Source of the DNA: Pseudoneurospora amorphoporcata
Lineage: Eukaryota > Ascomycota > Sordariomycetes > Sordariales > Sordariaceae
Direction of reading: 5' to 3'
DNA length: 19,074 nt
Assembly (NCBI GenBank): GCA_033297205.1
Contig: MU859422.1
Location: forward strand, 1 to 19,074
In this document: positions 6,559 to 17,848 of the stretch, in pieces
Layout: each line of letters opens with the position of its first letter
Position numbering within the stretch: the first letter of the stretch is position 1
Translations under genes and position numbers: made by a program
The notes under the pieces: model-generated
Seen by the model: the letters and a program-made list of their open reading frames with translations, nothing else
Database searches by the model: none
What the model was told of the DNA's origin: nothing

Positions 6559-9500
6559 CTACGCAGCCTGAGCGACCAGAGGCGCATCAACATACAACAC
6601 CTGAAGCCCCTCAACCAACCTCACGGGAACACTGCCGTCTACAGCTCCAGTATCCCACCCCATCGTCATCGCCCACCCTGCCGCAGCCGCGGCTCCCGCC
6701 CCGGCCCCCAACCCGGGTTCCTTCCAAGCATTCTGAACGGCCACCCAGTCCCTTGCCGGATTGCTCGGGTCCGGCTTCGCGGGCGGAACGGGCAACCAGG
6801 CCTTGTTCTCCGCCGTCGTCGAGTCTGGGAACGGCGGCGTCTCTGCCTTGGGGAAGACGCTCTGTAGCTGGGAGAGCACGGCGTTGAAGGGCTGCACCTT
6901 GTCGTGGGAGAGGATGGGCTTGGGCGCGACGAAGAGGACGCCCATCATGAGGGGGACGGTGCCTCCCGTCGAGGTGTCGAGCATGGATTGAGAGCCGCCC
7001 ATGGGGTCGGTGGAGGCGTCGTCTGCGTTGGTATTGTTAGCAGACGGGACAGTCTGGTCGCGAACGAAACACAAGAGACATGGAATGGGACGACTCACAG
7101 GCATCCCACAGCGCCTTGGGCACAGAGCTAATCACCGGCTGCAGTTCCCACTGCGGCTCGTAATCCACCTTGCTGTCGCCTGTCGCGATTTTCATCTCCA
7201 CCTTGAGTTCCGATGTAATGGCCGGCATGGTCTTATCGAGGTGCATCGGCCGCGACATAATGGGCGACGTGTCTTTGGGCGGCGCATCGAGGACCACGGG
7301 GTGCTTGCCCTCGGGATACACGGTCACCTTACTTATCGCGAAGACGGCATTGATGGCGAAGGAGAAGGTGCCGCCTTTGACTTCCCAGATTGGGACATCG
7401 TCGTCGTCGTCGTCGTCGTCGTCGTCTACGGCAGCGCTAACGCCGGCTTCGGCCTCGAACACTGCCTTATCGTCGCTTTCCCTCACCTCGTAACCATCAT
7501 CACCGACAAGCTCAACAACACGTGGGGCCGGCCTGCTCTGACTCTGGACAAGCTGCCTCCTCCGCAGCCTCCTCCTCTCTTGCCTCGCTCTCGCCCTCTC
7601 CGAAGCTGCTGCTCCGCCGGACGGCAACATGCCGGTCTGGCACTGAAACAGCAACGGCTGCGGAGCCGACGACACAGCCGCGGGACTCCCCTTCTGCAGA
7701 GCGAGGTTGAAGAAATCCAACACCCCAATGGCCCCATTGCCGGAGCCCTGGCCGGCGCCGAAGTGGATGTCGAAGCCGAACACCCAGAAGTCGACGTGGC
7801 AGATGCCGCCGATGGACGGGCCATACACAGTCAGCGTGGCGCCGATCTCGACGCTGATGTGGATCGTCACGAAGAGCAGGTCCAGCGAGAAACGCACGCC
7901 GACGCTCACGCCACCGCTGCCGAGGAACCAGAAGGGCTTGAAGTTGATGAGGAAGTCGATCCAGGCGTCGAAGAAGGCCTCGAGCATCCCGATACCCATG
8001 TAGGCGTGGAGGGCGCCGCCGGCCATGGCCACGTTCGGCGTCATGGCGAAGTAGGCCTGCCCCGTGATGGACAGCGGGCCGAGGGACCATTCGATTTGCA
8101 GGCGAGGCGGGACCGGGTACTGCGGCGGCGGCTTGTAGAGGCGGTGATAGCCGCCCAGGGTGAAGACCCAGTCGCCTTTGGTCTGCTGGGGCCCGTCCTT
8201 GAACCAGTAGTAGAGGGCGAAGCCGCCCGAGAGGTGGCAGAGGGGGTCCAAGATGTAGGAGGACGGGGCCAGCTGGGCCTCGAATTTGGCTAGGCCGAGG
8301 CCAAAGTCGACCGTGGCGAGGATGCCGAGCTCGGCGTGGGCGAGCTTGGCAGGTGCGTCGGTAGAGGGGACGTCGCACACGGCCACGGCAAAGATGCCCA
8401 GCTTCACGTCGAGGCCCCATTCGACAACCAACACGGCCGTGATGTCGAGCATCTCCAACGCCGAGACGGTCAGACCGGCGCCGGCCCAGAAGGCGCCGTC
8501 CAGGGGACTGAACCATTTGGAGCCGACGAGCGCCATGAGAGTGTCCATGGTCGCGTCGCCCGTGACGGGCTGCACGGTCGGCATGTTGAGGAACGGGAAG
8601 CTCGGCACCTCGGCGACGGTGGGCAGCGTGAGGTTGTTGTTGTACCCGAACCCGCCCGTGATGCCCTGGATGGTCGCGAACTCGAGCGTGATGAGCGGGC
8701 CGTTCAGCTTCGCAAACACGAAAGCCGTCTTGAACGGCTTGTTCGTGAGCGGGTCTGTCAGATCGCCGTACCCGCCCGCGGCCAGGAACTGCCACTGCTC
8801 GAAGCTGATCTCGACGCCGCCGGCATAGAAGGTGCTGCCCGTGGGCACGTGCTCGACGAGGAGCGCGCCGGCTATGGATAGTGGCGGCCGGTCGTAGTCC
8901 GCCGAGAGCCCTTGAAGGGAGATGGTTATGCCGTCTCCAATGGTCGGGAACTTGTGCTGCAGGTCGTGCCCGTGGCCGAAGTCCAGGTCGATGCTGAACC
9001 CCTGCATGGCCATAGCCACGGGGCCGATTGCGACCTCGGCATCTAGGCAGACCGAGAGCTTGGAGTTGCTGAACTTGACGCCCACGTTGGAGATGGAGAA
9101 AGGACCGATGGACTTTTTCATTGGAGCCTTGGTCGTGCCGCCTCCAGCGTCGGCACCGGTGGGCTCTGGGTCCGGCGGGGGATCCGCCTCGGGGCGCCCG
9201 GCCCGCTTGCCTGTCCGGTGCAGGATAAGGGATTTGTGCTTTGCGTCGCGTTCCCAAGGCCGGCTCGGGATTACGGTGTTGGGCCCGTGCAGCTTCTGAT
9301 AATGTGCGTGGACCTGTAGCGCCAGGGCCGGCGACGGGACGCTGTAGTCTGGAGTCGGCTGCGCGAAGACGTAATCAAGGACTACGTTCTTCGCGCCAGT
9401 CTTGTCCTTGAGCACCACCACGAAGTGGCAGCCGGCCTGCACAAGCACGTCCGTCTCCTTATAGTCCTTCGGGTCCTTGTTAAGCTTGTAGCAGATGGGG

Positions 9501-12500
9501 TCATCACCGAGAACACCGTTGAGGACTCCAATTTCGGCCATGGTTAGCCCGGGTGGACTGCCGGGAGTCGTCGATTTGGAGCCGTCCTGAACCCACATAA
9601 AGTACATCTCATCAAAGGGTTGCGTGAGATCGCCGATGATGGGGATGCTCACTTGAGGGAGTTGGTTGACTTCCAACCGGAGGAACCGCTTGTTGGGCGT
9701 CTTGTCGAGATCCCAAGACGTGTTGCGGAACTGTAGGAATGTGAAAGAGACGGGACCAACGTTCACCGACACGGTAAAGATAACGTCCTGCGGGGAGTTC
9801 GGCTTGCCCGCATCGGCCTTGACCCTAGTCATGGTGAGGTTGAAGAACTCCTTGGCCTCGGTCCCATCGCTCTCGGGCGACGGTGGCTTAGGCTTTCCCA
9901 CCGGGATGTTCCCGACGCACGAGGGTAGATCAACGGTACCGTCGCCGATGATGCTGTCCAGGATCTCCTGGATCGTAGACTCCTCCCCTTCGGCGCCCGC
10001 CTGCGCCGAGAAGGTCCACGTGTCCTTACCCGTGTAGTTAAAGTGGAGGTCCAGCTCAAGTTTCCCAATGGCAATGGCGCCGCTGAAGAAAAAGGACGAG
10101 GCAGGGTTCGTGGCCCCGGATCCGTTCTGGTATTTGTACTCCAGCCCCAGATACAGCAGCGCAATGTGCTGGATCAGCGCAGTCGCCGTCGGCCCCGCGT
10201 CGACGTCGAAGAAGTCGAGGAAGTGCGCGCCTTGCATGCCCGGCGTCTCGACCGACGCCTGGATATCCCAGCCGGCCTTGGTGTCGTAGTTCAGCGAGCC
10301 GAGCAGCTCGATGTGGTTCATGCCAGACCCCTGGCGCGGGTTCATGGCCGCACCGAAGCTGAAAAGAAGGTTGAAGTCCTTCGTGGCAAACGTATAACTC
10401 GCATCCAGCGAAATGTTGCTCAAGAACAGCGGCGGGATGTCGGTGGACTTGGGCGGTTGGCAGGCCATGCTGCCTTGGAACGAGATGGAATCGCTGTCCA
10501 GCTCGAGGACGGCCCGTATGATCTGGGTGGGAACGCCGTCGGGAATCTTAACAACCTTAGCTCCGGGAGCGCCCGAATTCGGGTCAAAAGGGATGAGGTT
10601 AGTCAGGTCCAGACTCGGAGCCCACTCGGAAACATCGCTAATACTGGACGGCTCGAAGTCTAGATGCGGCTCGAACTCGGGCAGGAAGTGCCGGTTCACG
10701 TCGGCATCTGGATTTGGCGCTGAGATGAGGCATCAGTCAGTACCCCTATATCCCCAAAACTTGTTCAAACAGGAAAAGGAGAGAAAAGCTCACGCGTCCA
10801 CAAAGATCCCCGGAGAAGGCTGCCCCTTGCCTTGCTCCACTCGTACGTGAACAGAAAAACAACCCTCTGCGGCTTCCCGTTGACCACCGGCTGACCAAAC
10901 TTGACACCCAGCTCTAGGTCCACGCTGACATTATCCACAGAGCCGGTGGGGAGTCCCTTCTGATCCAACGGGACCGACAACTTTAGCCTCCTAAAGAATG
11001 GCAGGTTGAAGTTGGAAGTGCCGGCGTTCTGGAACCAGTGACTGAAGTCGAACTTGACCTCTGCCATCGGCTTCTGCTTCGCGATCCACGCCATGATATC
11101 ACCGAGGAGGCTTCCTTGGCCGTCATCCGTGTAGTCGAATTGCAGCGTTAGCACGAGTTCGGCGCCCTTGAAGTCGAACGTCACCGAGGGCACAACGTGC
11201 ACGCCGTCAAGGGCAACCGTGGTGGTGAAGATGAACTCCCACTTATTGTTGGCGGCCAGGTCCTTGTTCGTTGCCACCCACTTGCTCTGGAGCTTGGTGA
11301 TGGCCGTCACCGACTGCACGGTGAAACCGACCAGGAACCTAGCGATCCAGTTGTTGAGGGAGACCAGCGAGGGCGAGTCTGCTGCGTACTGGCATCGCAA
11401 AACCGTCTTGTAACCCATCATGGGCTCGAACCAGAAGGCGTTTCGGCTGCCCATGCTAGTGTCGAGGTTGAAGGTCAGAATGTTTTCCAGGGCGATCACC
11501 ATGAGCTCCAAGCCGGGCAGCGTCGAGCCACGGCCTGTAGCTACGGCTAGGACGTCAGACAGTTTCAGATTATTCTTCTTGGAAGCCGGCTGTAGGCCGA
11601 GGATCAAGGAGCACTGCCCAGGCACCGTGGACGCCTGCCCGAGGCCCCAGTTTGGCTGCACGTCGAGCGCATGTATCGTACCGGCAGAAGAATAGGTCAA
11701 GCCTAGGGCTGGGACGGTTAACGCGAAGGCTTCAATGTCGTTCGTTGTGGTATCGACTGTGGCTGTCATGGTCACTGGGTCCGTGCCGCCTACGCCTAGA
11801 CTTAGAGCGAGCCAGGACTGGAACTCGTCCTGGAGGTGCAACGGAATGGGGTCAGACGAGCTGGGGATGTCCTTCAGGATGACACCTTGCAAATGGAGCA
11901 GGGAGAGAAAATCGTTTAGAGGATCGTCAGAGTTCAATTGCTTAACGGTGGTGCTTGGCGGAGGTGCGTCATATTGGACCACACTGGAACAGATGTAATA
12001 ATACGGCGCTACAAGCGGTGGAGGCGTGCCCTGCGGGGGACCACCGGGGGGAAGGATAGGCCCGGGTTCCTTCAACAGCGACGAGACGCCGACGACCTCG
12101 TCTTCGTCCTCCTCGTCTTCCTCGTCGGGGTCTGTACCTCTCCAGGAGAAAGACCACCCCGCAAGCTGCCAAACCGAGGCCTCACGCGACGCCACTTTGG
12201 CTCGTTTACTGCTGGCTGGGGGAGTTGGATTAGGACTGATAGTAGCGCGCTTCCCCAAGATATTGGCCGACGCAGGGATAAGCAGGGTACCAGACGGGGC
12301 CACGACTGGCGGTAACTGCGTTGGCGTCGCTACCGGCACCGGGGCCGGGGGCGTCGGAGGTGCAGTCGGCCAGACCACACTATCCTGAGTGTCACCCATG
12401 TACCGGACGTAGACAGATCCATCAAGGGCATCGTCATCACAGGATTCGATCCGAAGCCAGGCGAGATGGCTTGCGGGCGTCACGAGCTCATTCGTCCCTG

Positions 12501-14107
12501 TGCATCTGCTCCCATCGTGCGTGTGAGCGCTGGACGGAACTGGAGACAGATCACTCCAGTAACTGGCAATCCGGTCTCGAACCCAGGTCTTTCCATCCGT
12601 GCCGGATGCTTTTGCCGTAGCCCACTCTGTCCAGGGGTCAGCGAGGCCAACAGCGCTATCATCTCCCAAGACAACGGCAGCCTGGGTGTACATGGTCGAG
12701 ACATCGGTCCGGTACGTTGTCCCAAGTGTTCCTCCCGCGTCGAGGTACAACACAGCCATTGAGTCAGCTCCACTTGGCATAGGAATCCAAGTTTCCGCCA
12801 TGGTGGTAGGATCCCTCTGCTTAATCAAATAGTAAGGAAACTGTGTAGCAAGCAGGGGTGTGAGCGAAGCCTTGTCGGCGTCTTCATTCCACTGCCACCC
12901 TCTGAGATAGAATAGAAGTTCCCAGCCTGCCCCGAGAAGAACAAAGGTTAGCCGGATGACGTCGCTACCTACGCTATTCGAGTCACTTACTTGGATGGCC
13001 GTAATGTTCGCCGACGCTAGCAATTACATGGCGAGGGTTGAAGGCGCTCATTAGATTTGTGGGTGTCGAGGTCTTGGAGGCGTGGTGACTTGTCTTGGCC
13101 GTCGCAACCCACCGGCCTCTCTGCCCTCGGGTACCGTCCGCTCCCGTCCAATGCACCAGAGCATTTTCCTGTTGCCAGTGCATGTCGCCGGCAAAGTAGT
13201 GCGAGAGTCGAGGCGGCGTAAGCGGTGGAGGTGCCGCCGGAGCGGGCCACATGATCATACAGGCAATAGAGCTTTTGTTTTTGGCAGTTCCACGAGGCTC
13301 ATTGACAATGTCAAAAGCTGGAGGTGGCCCGATGGTCCGATAGGAAGCGCCGATGATGTAGATGCCTGGATGTCCAGCGACCGCCGGCGGATTGGCCGTT
13401 ACCAGCATTGTTGGGCTCGTAATACCCTGGTAATTTTGAACCGTCGTCTTGGTCGAGACGGGAGGCAAATCCGACCCCGTGATCAAGTTCAGTCCGATGA
13501 GAGACGGTTCCTTATCGTTGGGTTCACTAAGAGGCTCCATGCGAACTCGGCATACATTATTGACCTGGACCGTTTGTTTTGTCGTCTCGTTTGTGAAACT
13601 GAGATTCGCATCCGCTGGGTCAGCGGTTGTTGGCTTCGTTGTGCACACGAGCAGGGGACTTTTGTTCTGGGGCCAGCCTTGTGCCGGAAAATAGAACATG
13701 GTCTGTGGTGTCCGTGGATGCCCGGTAGCACCGGGCTGGTACCTGAGGAAGCTGACCTCGAGATCGGCCGCGGAAGGAGGCGGAGGCGTCACAGCCATCT
13801 GGGCCTCGATGTCCTCCTTCATGGCGTAGATGATGCCTCTCCAATGGTCCTTGTCCCAATGACTGATAACAACCTTGTCGAACTTGAGCGTCCCAGGCGT
13901 CGGGAATGTGTATTTGCCGCTGGCCTGAATTTTGGTCATGGTATCCCTCAGTCGTGCCTGGCCTCCCGAGTCTCCGCCATCGATGAGCATTGATGTCAGA
14001 ACCGTCGCCGGTCCTGTGGCCGGAGCCTGGACGAACAAGTGGATGGCAGCATCGCCACTCACTGCGAGCCCGAGGTGGTACGAGTCGACGCGGAATTTGG
14101 TACCCAT
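6559..14107 (-). CDS. Giant MBL-fold / DUF6603-like protein, 2,444 aa
   Basis: Four exons on the minus strand: 14107-12991, 12926-10794, 10719-7099 and 7022-6559. They sum to 7,335 nt, an exact multiple of three, and all junctions stay in frame. Start context is GCGACCATGG. Exon 1 encodes a ComEC-like metallo-beta-lactamase domain: LIDGGDSGG (41-49), SHWDKDHW with metal-site pattern HxDxDH (83-88), YFAGD (304-308), KTSHHASKTS (338-347) and SVGEHYGHP (365-372). A Pro-rich linker (559-582), a basic KRA...SSKRAKV stretch (598-617) and an acidic run (638-649) follow. Residues about 1620-2070 (nt 9112-7762) match the bacterial/fungal DUF6603 pattern as I recall it: FAKLNGPL, GGFGYNNNLTLP, CHLSGGFALYYWF, FTLGGYHRLYKPP and YFAMTPNVAMAGG. 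Much of residues 1000-1600 is also beta-strand-like. A basic stretch (2125-2142) and ten Asp (2182-2191) follow. No signal peptide or membrane helix is obvious. The MBL fold suggests hydrolysis of a phosphoester or similar bond; substrate and role are unknown. Confidence 0.85.
7023..7098 (-). other. Intron 3 of the giant gene (76 nt)
   Basis: Donor GTGAGT, branch-like TGCTAACA, acceptor CAACGCAG, phase 1. It joins ...ALWDA to YDASTDPMGG of the last exon. Confidence 0.9.
7397..7426 (-). repeat. GAC/GTC microsatellite encoding ten Asp
   Basis: Ten consecutive Asp codons, mostly GAC repeated, lie inside exon 3 of the giant gene (residues 2182-2191). Such tracts change length by slippage, so allele length may vary between strains without breaking the frame. 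Confidence 0.85.
10720..10793 (-). other. Intron 2 of the giant gene (74 nt)
   Basis: Donor GTGAGC, branch-like ACTGACTG, acceptor CATCTCAG, phase 1. It removes the stop at 10765-10767 and connects ...RGSLWT to PPNPDADVNRHF. Confidence 0.88.
12927..12990 (-). other. Intron 1 of the giant gene (64 nt)
   Basis: Donor GTAAGT, branch-like GCTAACC, acceptor GGGGCAG. Splicing joins ...GHPS to WELLFYL in phase 1; without it the exon 1 frame stops three bases into the intron. Confidence 0.9.
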
Positions 14108-15797
14108 GGTCGCGGTCTCGACGAGCTGAACGAAAAGCGAGATCTAGTTTCGAAGACGATGCCCACCTAATCTTGTTGGTTCGTGGGAACTAGACCGGTT
14201 TAACAAATTTTCTTAGTGATTCTAGCTGAGATTCCTGAAAGAACCAACCCGGCCCTGATGCCGAACTAAGACTTGAACGTGTCCTGCCGTGATCCAAGGA
14301 TTGTGGTAGGCGTCTGGATTCAAAGACAAAATACGAATGGGCAGCGCTCTATGCCTAGATCATTCCTGTGGTGACTAAGGTACCTACACTCGTCCTCGTC
14401 GTCGACAGTCCAACTCCTCTCGTCCTTCTGTCCCAGACACGTGGGGTCGCCGACCGTCCAAGAAGTCGGGCAATAGCCGGGAACTCCAGTCGAGGCGTCT
14501 CCTCGTTTGATGTCAGGCAAGATTCTTGGCAAAGGGCCGGGTGAGTCCACATCTGCCGTTGCCGTTGCGGATGCCCCTTCATTTCGGGGTATCTCTGGAG
14601 AATGGCTCCGAGGTGGCTAGGAGAGAATGTGCTCGACACAAATGTGTGTCATTCTTACTGGCAAGCTGCTTGTCGGAATATGTAGAATAGTAAAACCCTC
14701 GTTTCTGACAGAATACTCAATCCGGATCTCCTATCCGCTATCCCCCCCGCTTGATGAAGCTCTTACATTGAGAATACGTAGTTCCTAGGTCTCGACCGCG
14801 ACAGACCGCGAGAAGGCGTGCGTACACTGCATGTTGTATCTGCACCCTTTCCCCAATCGGTGCTGTATGGTGGTCAGCGGGCTAGTACGGTGGCCCAAGT
14901 GTGACGTAGGTTGGATACCTTATGTATCTAAAGTTTTATTGAAAAAAAGTTCTTGCCAGCAGCTGTAGGTACTAGGCTCGCACCGGAGGGTAATAATACA
15001 TTAACATCAACATTATCAACACTATTCACACTCGCACCTTACCAATACTATTCCACTTGGTTGCAGCTGAGATCTGGAGCTTGAACCAGTTTTATATCTA
15101 ACTTACGTTACACTTGAGCCACCGTAAGCTAGAACTGTTGAGTTGCTATCGTGCGGGGTTAACAAGCTTTATGCAATAATATCTTACGTACATATAGCCT
15201 TGACGCAAGCTTATCTACGGACATACTAGGTAGAGCACCCGCGTTGATGAAGTTTGAATACTAGGATGAATATCAAGATATGTAAATGCTAGACTAGCTG
15301 AGTACGTCGTAGGTACTGTACCAGAGAGGTACATAAGATACTTACCTAGACATCCAGAGGAACATTTGCAGTCTGCTGATGAAGAAGGTACAAGAGCGAA
15401 GAGTTGTTAGAGCAATTAGTAAAATTATCTATAAGGGCTTCTCTCAGACATTGGCAGTGGTTTCGGACGATGGATGACTAACTGCGGTTAACCTTTATAA
15501 CATGCTTGGACTGACTTAGTTGTTTCTCAATGCCATACCTAGCATTGCTATCCAGATGAGTCTGAATGACCCTATTTGTATCTAGGGCTATTAAATAGCA
15601 TTAGTAATAAAGCAATTCTATAAGATTTCGACATAGTTCTACATCCTTAAGTGTAAAAATCTTGACTTGTAAAAGCGACTTTATCCCTTTAATTAATTCC
15701 TGAATCTTCAACATTTTTTAAAGATCCTCGACCCCCTAGTTAAGGCGGTTAAACACCCCCTCTTTAGAGCACTACCTACAGTGTTGTCACCCTATTA
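14108..15797. other. Gene-poor stretch, AT-richer from about 14640
   Basis: The first few tens of bases upstream of 14107 must hold the 5' leader and promoter of the giant gene, but no clear TATA or CCAAT box was found. Open frames near 14320-14639 (minus) overlap each other and have no family resemblance. From about 14640 to 15790 the DNA is visibly AT-richer and stop-dense in all frames, like decayed or RIP-affected DNA. A plus-strand frame at about 15378-15470 loosely recalls a transposase helix-turn-helix but is too short to call. Confidence 0.5.
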
Positions 15798-17848
15798 TTA
15801 TACGAGGTTGCCGTTGCAAAAGACAGTTAGTGAAGCTATTCCCAATTGAGATCTTACCATCTGAGCTCCACAGTGCGGGTCACAGTAAAGAGAGTATTTC
15901 CACTTTACCGTCTTCTTCACTTCTTCCAGCCTACCGTATGAACTGGGGAATACGTTTTGGCCTTCCCAGGAAATCAGGCAAAATCTGTAAGCATACTGCG
16001 TACTAAATGATTGACTACCTACAATAGGAACGATGACTCTTAAAGCCTCCTGAACCAGTCCATCAGAGTGACCGAGTCCAGGGGTATCGAACTTGGTCTC
16101 GGGATTGATAAGGGATCCATACAAGGACATCATGTAATAACGCCCGTGCTCATCATCACTGATTGACACCGGCTCTTGCTCATTGGCAAAACAGGGGGTG
16201 AAGCCATCGGACCGTAACAGATCTAAGGCCCTTGCGAGCTTGATTGTCCGGAGCTGATGCTCTGATAAGCCTCCAACTTCCCGTTTGAGCGTATCTCAAA
16301 AAGCCTCCTGTAACGCGTCGTAGTCTTCGTACCGCATCCACCCGTTGCGCAGATGGATCTTCCCGGACAGAAACCGGATTGAGTGCAGGTTGAGTCCAAA
16401 TGGACACACTTCAGCTTCTGCCCAGTCAATGACGCCGACAAGATGACAGGTGGCTTCGTCCACTAGGATGTTGGAGGCACCAAAGTCCTGATAAAGCAGC
16501 ACCATGGGCAGGGATAGGATGTCGTCTATTGCGTCGATGCAGGTCTGTATGATGGGTTGGAATCGAGACGTGAGCGAAGTGCTCAACAGTTCGAGGTCGG
16601 TAACGTAGGTTTCTCGTAACCTACTGCGGTACTCCGGACTGGCCGCCTGGGGAGCTTTCCATGACAGGGCCATGAATCTGCAAGCAATGAGTCAGCATCA
16701 TGGCGATGATCGACTTCGACGGTTGAAACTTACTGCGCGACGTCCCCCATCAGGGTTTTCCTCCAAAGAAGATTGTCTGGGGAGTCTTCCGGGAAGCCAT
16801 GAGCCAAGATGAAATCCAATTGCGTGATCCTGGCATCCGGGTCATCAAGTAGACGTAAAGTGGTTCCTTCTCCCCATCTCCTTCTTCCCCTAATTTGCCT
16901 TCCAAGGACACCTTCGGCACGAGTGATCCGTAAATCGCGGTTGCTAAATCGCTTATTTCGGTCTTGAGTGCCAGTGATTTGAGGCGGAACTGGACAAGAT
17001 ATTCCAATTCAGGTCCCGCGTAAACGGTGTAGCTGCACACGCCCTGAATGTCGACTGGGACGACATTTATCTCCGACAATCTCTCTTGCCCTTGTGTCGC
17101 AGGCTTCGCGGGTTGCAGAAGTCTTTCTAAAGAAGACATCAATCTCTGAATCGACCGAATAGTTCCTTGCCGCTGCGAGCGTGACGATCTTCGCTGCAGC
17201 TGCATCTGCAAGAGCTTCATCAACCTCCGCTGCTGCGTCCTTGAGCAAAGCCAGGCCCGCTTCGTCCTCCACCTCTCCGATCGCCATGTCAGCCAACTTG
17301 CGACAGGCATCCTCGACACTGAAAGCCTTCTCCAGCTGGTCGATCAAGCCGATCAATTGGCCAACCATCCTCTCCAGGCTGTCTGTGCCATACAGCACCC
17401 ATGCCGTCTGCTTCACCAAGTGTATATATTTTTCTTTCCTCCCATTGACAGCGCTATTTAGCCGATTGTGCAGCGCTCGTACCTTAGGCTTCATGTCATC
17501 CTCCTTAAATACCGTCAAGTCCTGCTCGTCCCCTACAACCAGCTCGTACCGCCTCGATGATCTCCGAACGGACTCGCACAGAAGGATGATTTCTTCAACG
17601 ATCAGTCTCGCCAATTGTACATGCTTGTCTGTAGTCGCCGCTGCGCTCGGGCCGGTTGAAACGCTGGGTTGTTGGAAACGTGTATCCTCTTGGATCTTGA
17701 CTGCCTCGCCCCATCGCGCCAGGCGCGCGTTTGCAATGTCCACTCTGAGCTGGCATTTGTCGTAGTCGTAGTTGTGTCCACGACGGCGACCGAGCTGGAT
17801 GTACTCGAGATAGTCGAGGCAGTTGTTAAAGAGATCGCCGAGACTCAA
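15798..17848 (-). pseudogene. Broken HeLo-APH chimera
   Basis: From 17848 the minus strand encodes a HeLo domain (HET-S N-terminal type, a helical membrane-active cell-death module of fungal incompatibility). Visible signatures are LFNNCLDYLEYIQLGR, QLRVDIANARLARWGEAV, KHVQLARLIVEEIILL and RALHNRLN. At about 17158, where HET-S would begin its prion-forming tail, the same frame continues as the N-terminus of a fungal APH-like phosphotransferase (SEIDVFF..TSATREACD). The APH part follows: YTVYAGPELEYLVQFRLKSL, an intron (16678-16733), LYQDFGASNILVD and GVIDWAEAEVCPFG. Breaks: no ATG or N-terminal HeLo helix, frameshifts near 17068 and 16828, a TGA at 16296-16298, and Tyr for the catalytic-loop His (codon 16491-16493). 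APH similarity resumes after the TGA to about 16070. It cannot make a full product. It could instead be two adjacent genes joined by a deletion. Confidence 0.75.
16678..16733 (-). other. Relic intron in the APH part (56 nt)
   Basis: Donor GTAAGT, branch-like TGCTGAC, acceptor GCTTGCAG. Splicing restores the frame between ...LMGDVAQ and FMALSWKAP, the usual APH-family continuity. It shows that the pseudogene derives from a spliced fungal gene and not from a processed copy. Confidence 0.8.

Noticed and set aside
7001..8293. Long plus-strand open frame (430 codons) opposite the giant gene
   Set aside because: It is the antisense shadow of GC-rich coding sequence: rich in Arg, His, Gly and Ala, with no domain and no start context. 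The minus strand carries recognised motifs and consistent splice sites.
7512..9257. 581-codon minus-strand frame overlapping exon 3
   Set aside because: A +1 shadow of exon 3 with very high Arg/Gly/Pro content and no recognisable fold.
14320..14639. Two overlapping minus-strand frames (76 and 94 codons)
   Set aside because: They overlap in different frames and show no domain, no splice signals and no family resemblance.
15798..16070. C-terminal extension after the APH similarity as a real domain
   Set aside because: Past ...LINPETKF the sequence resembles nothing I recognise and probably is read-through of non-coding DNA in a pseudogene.
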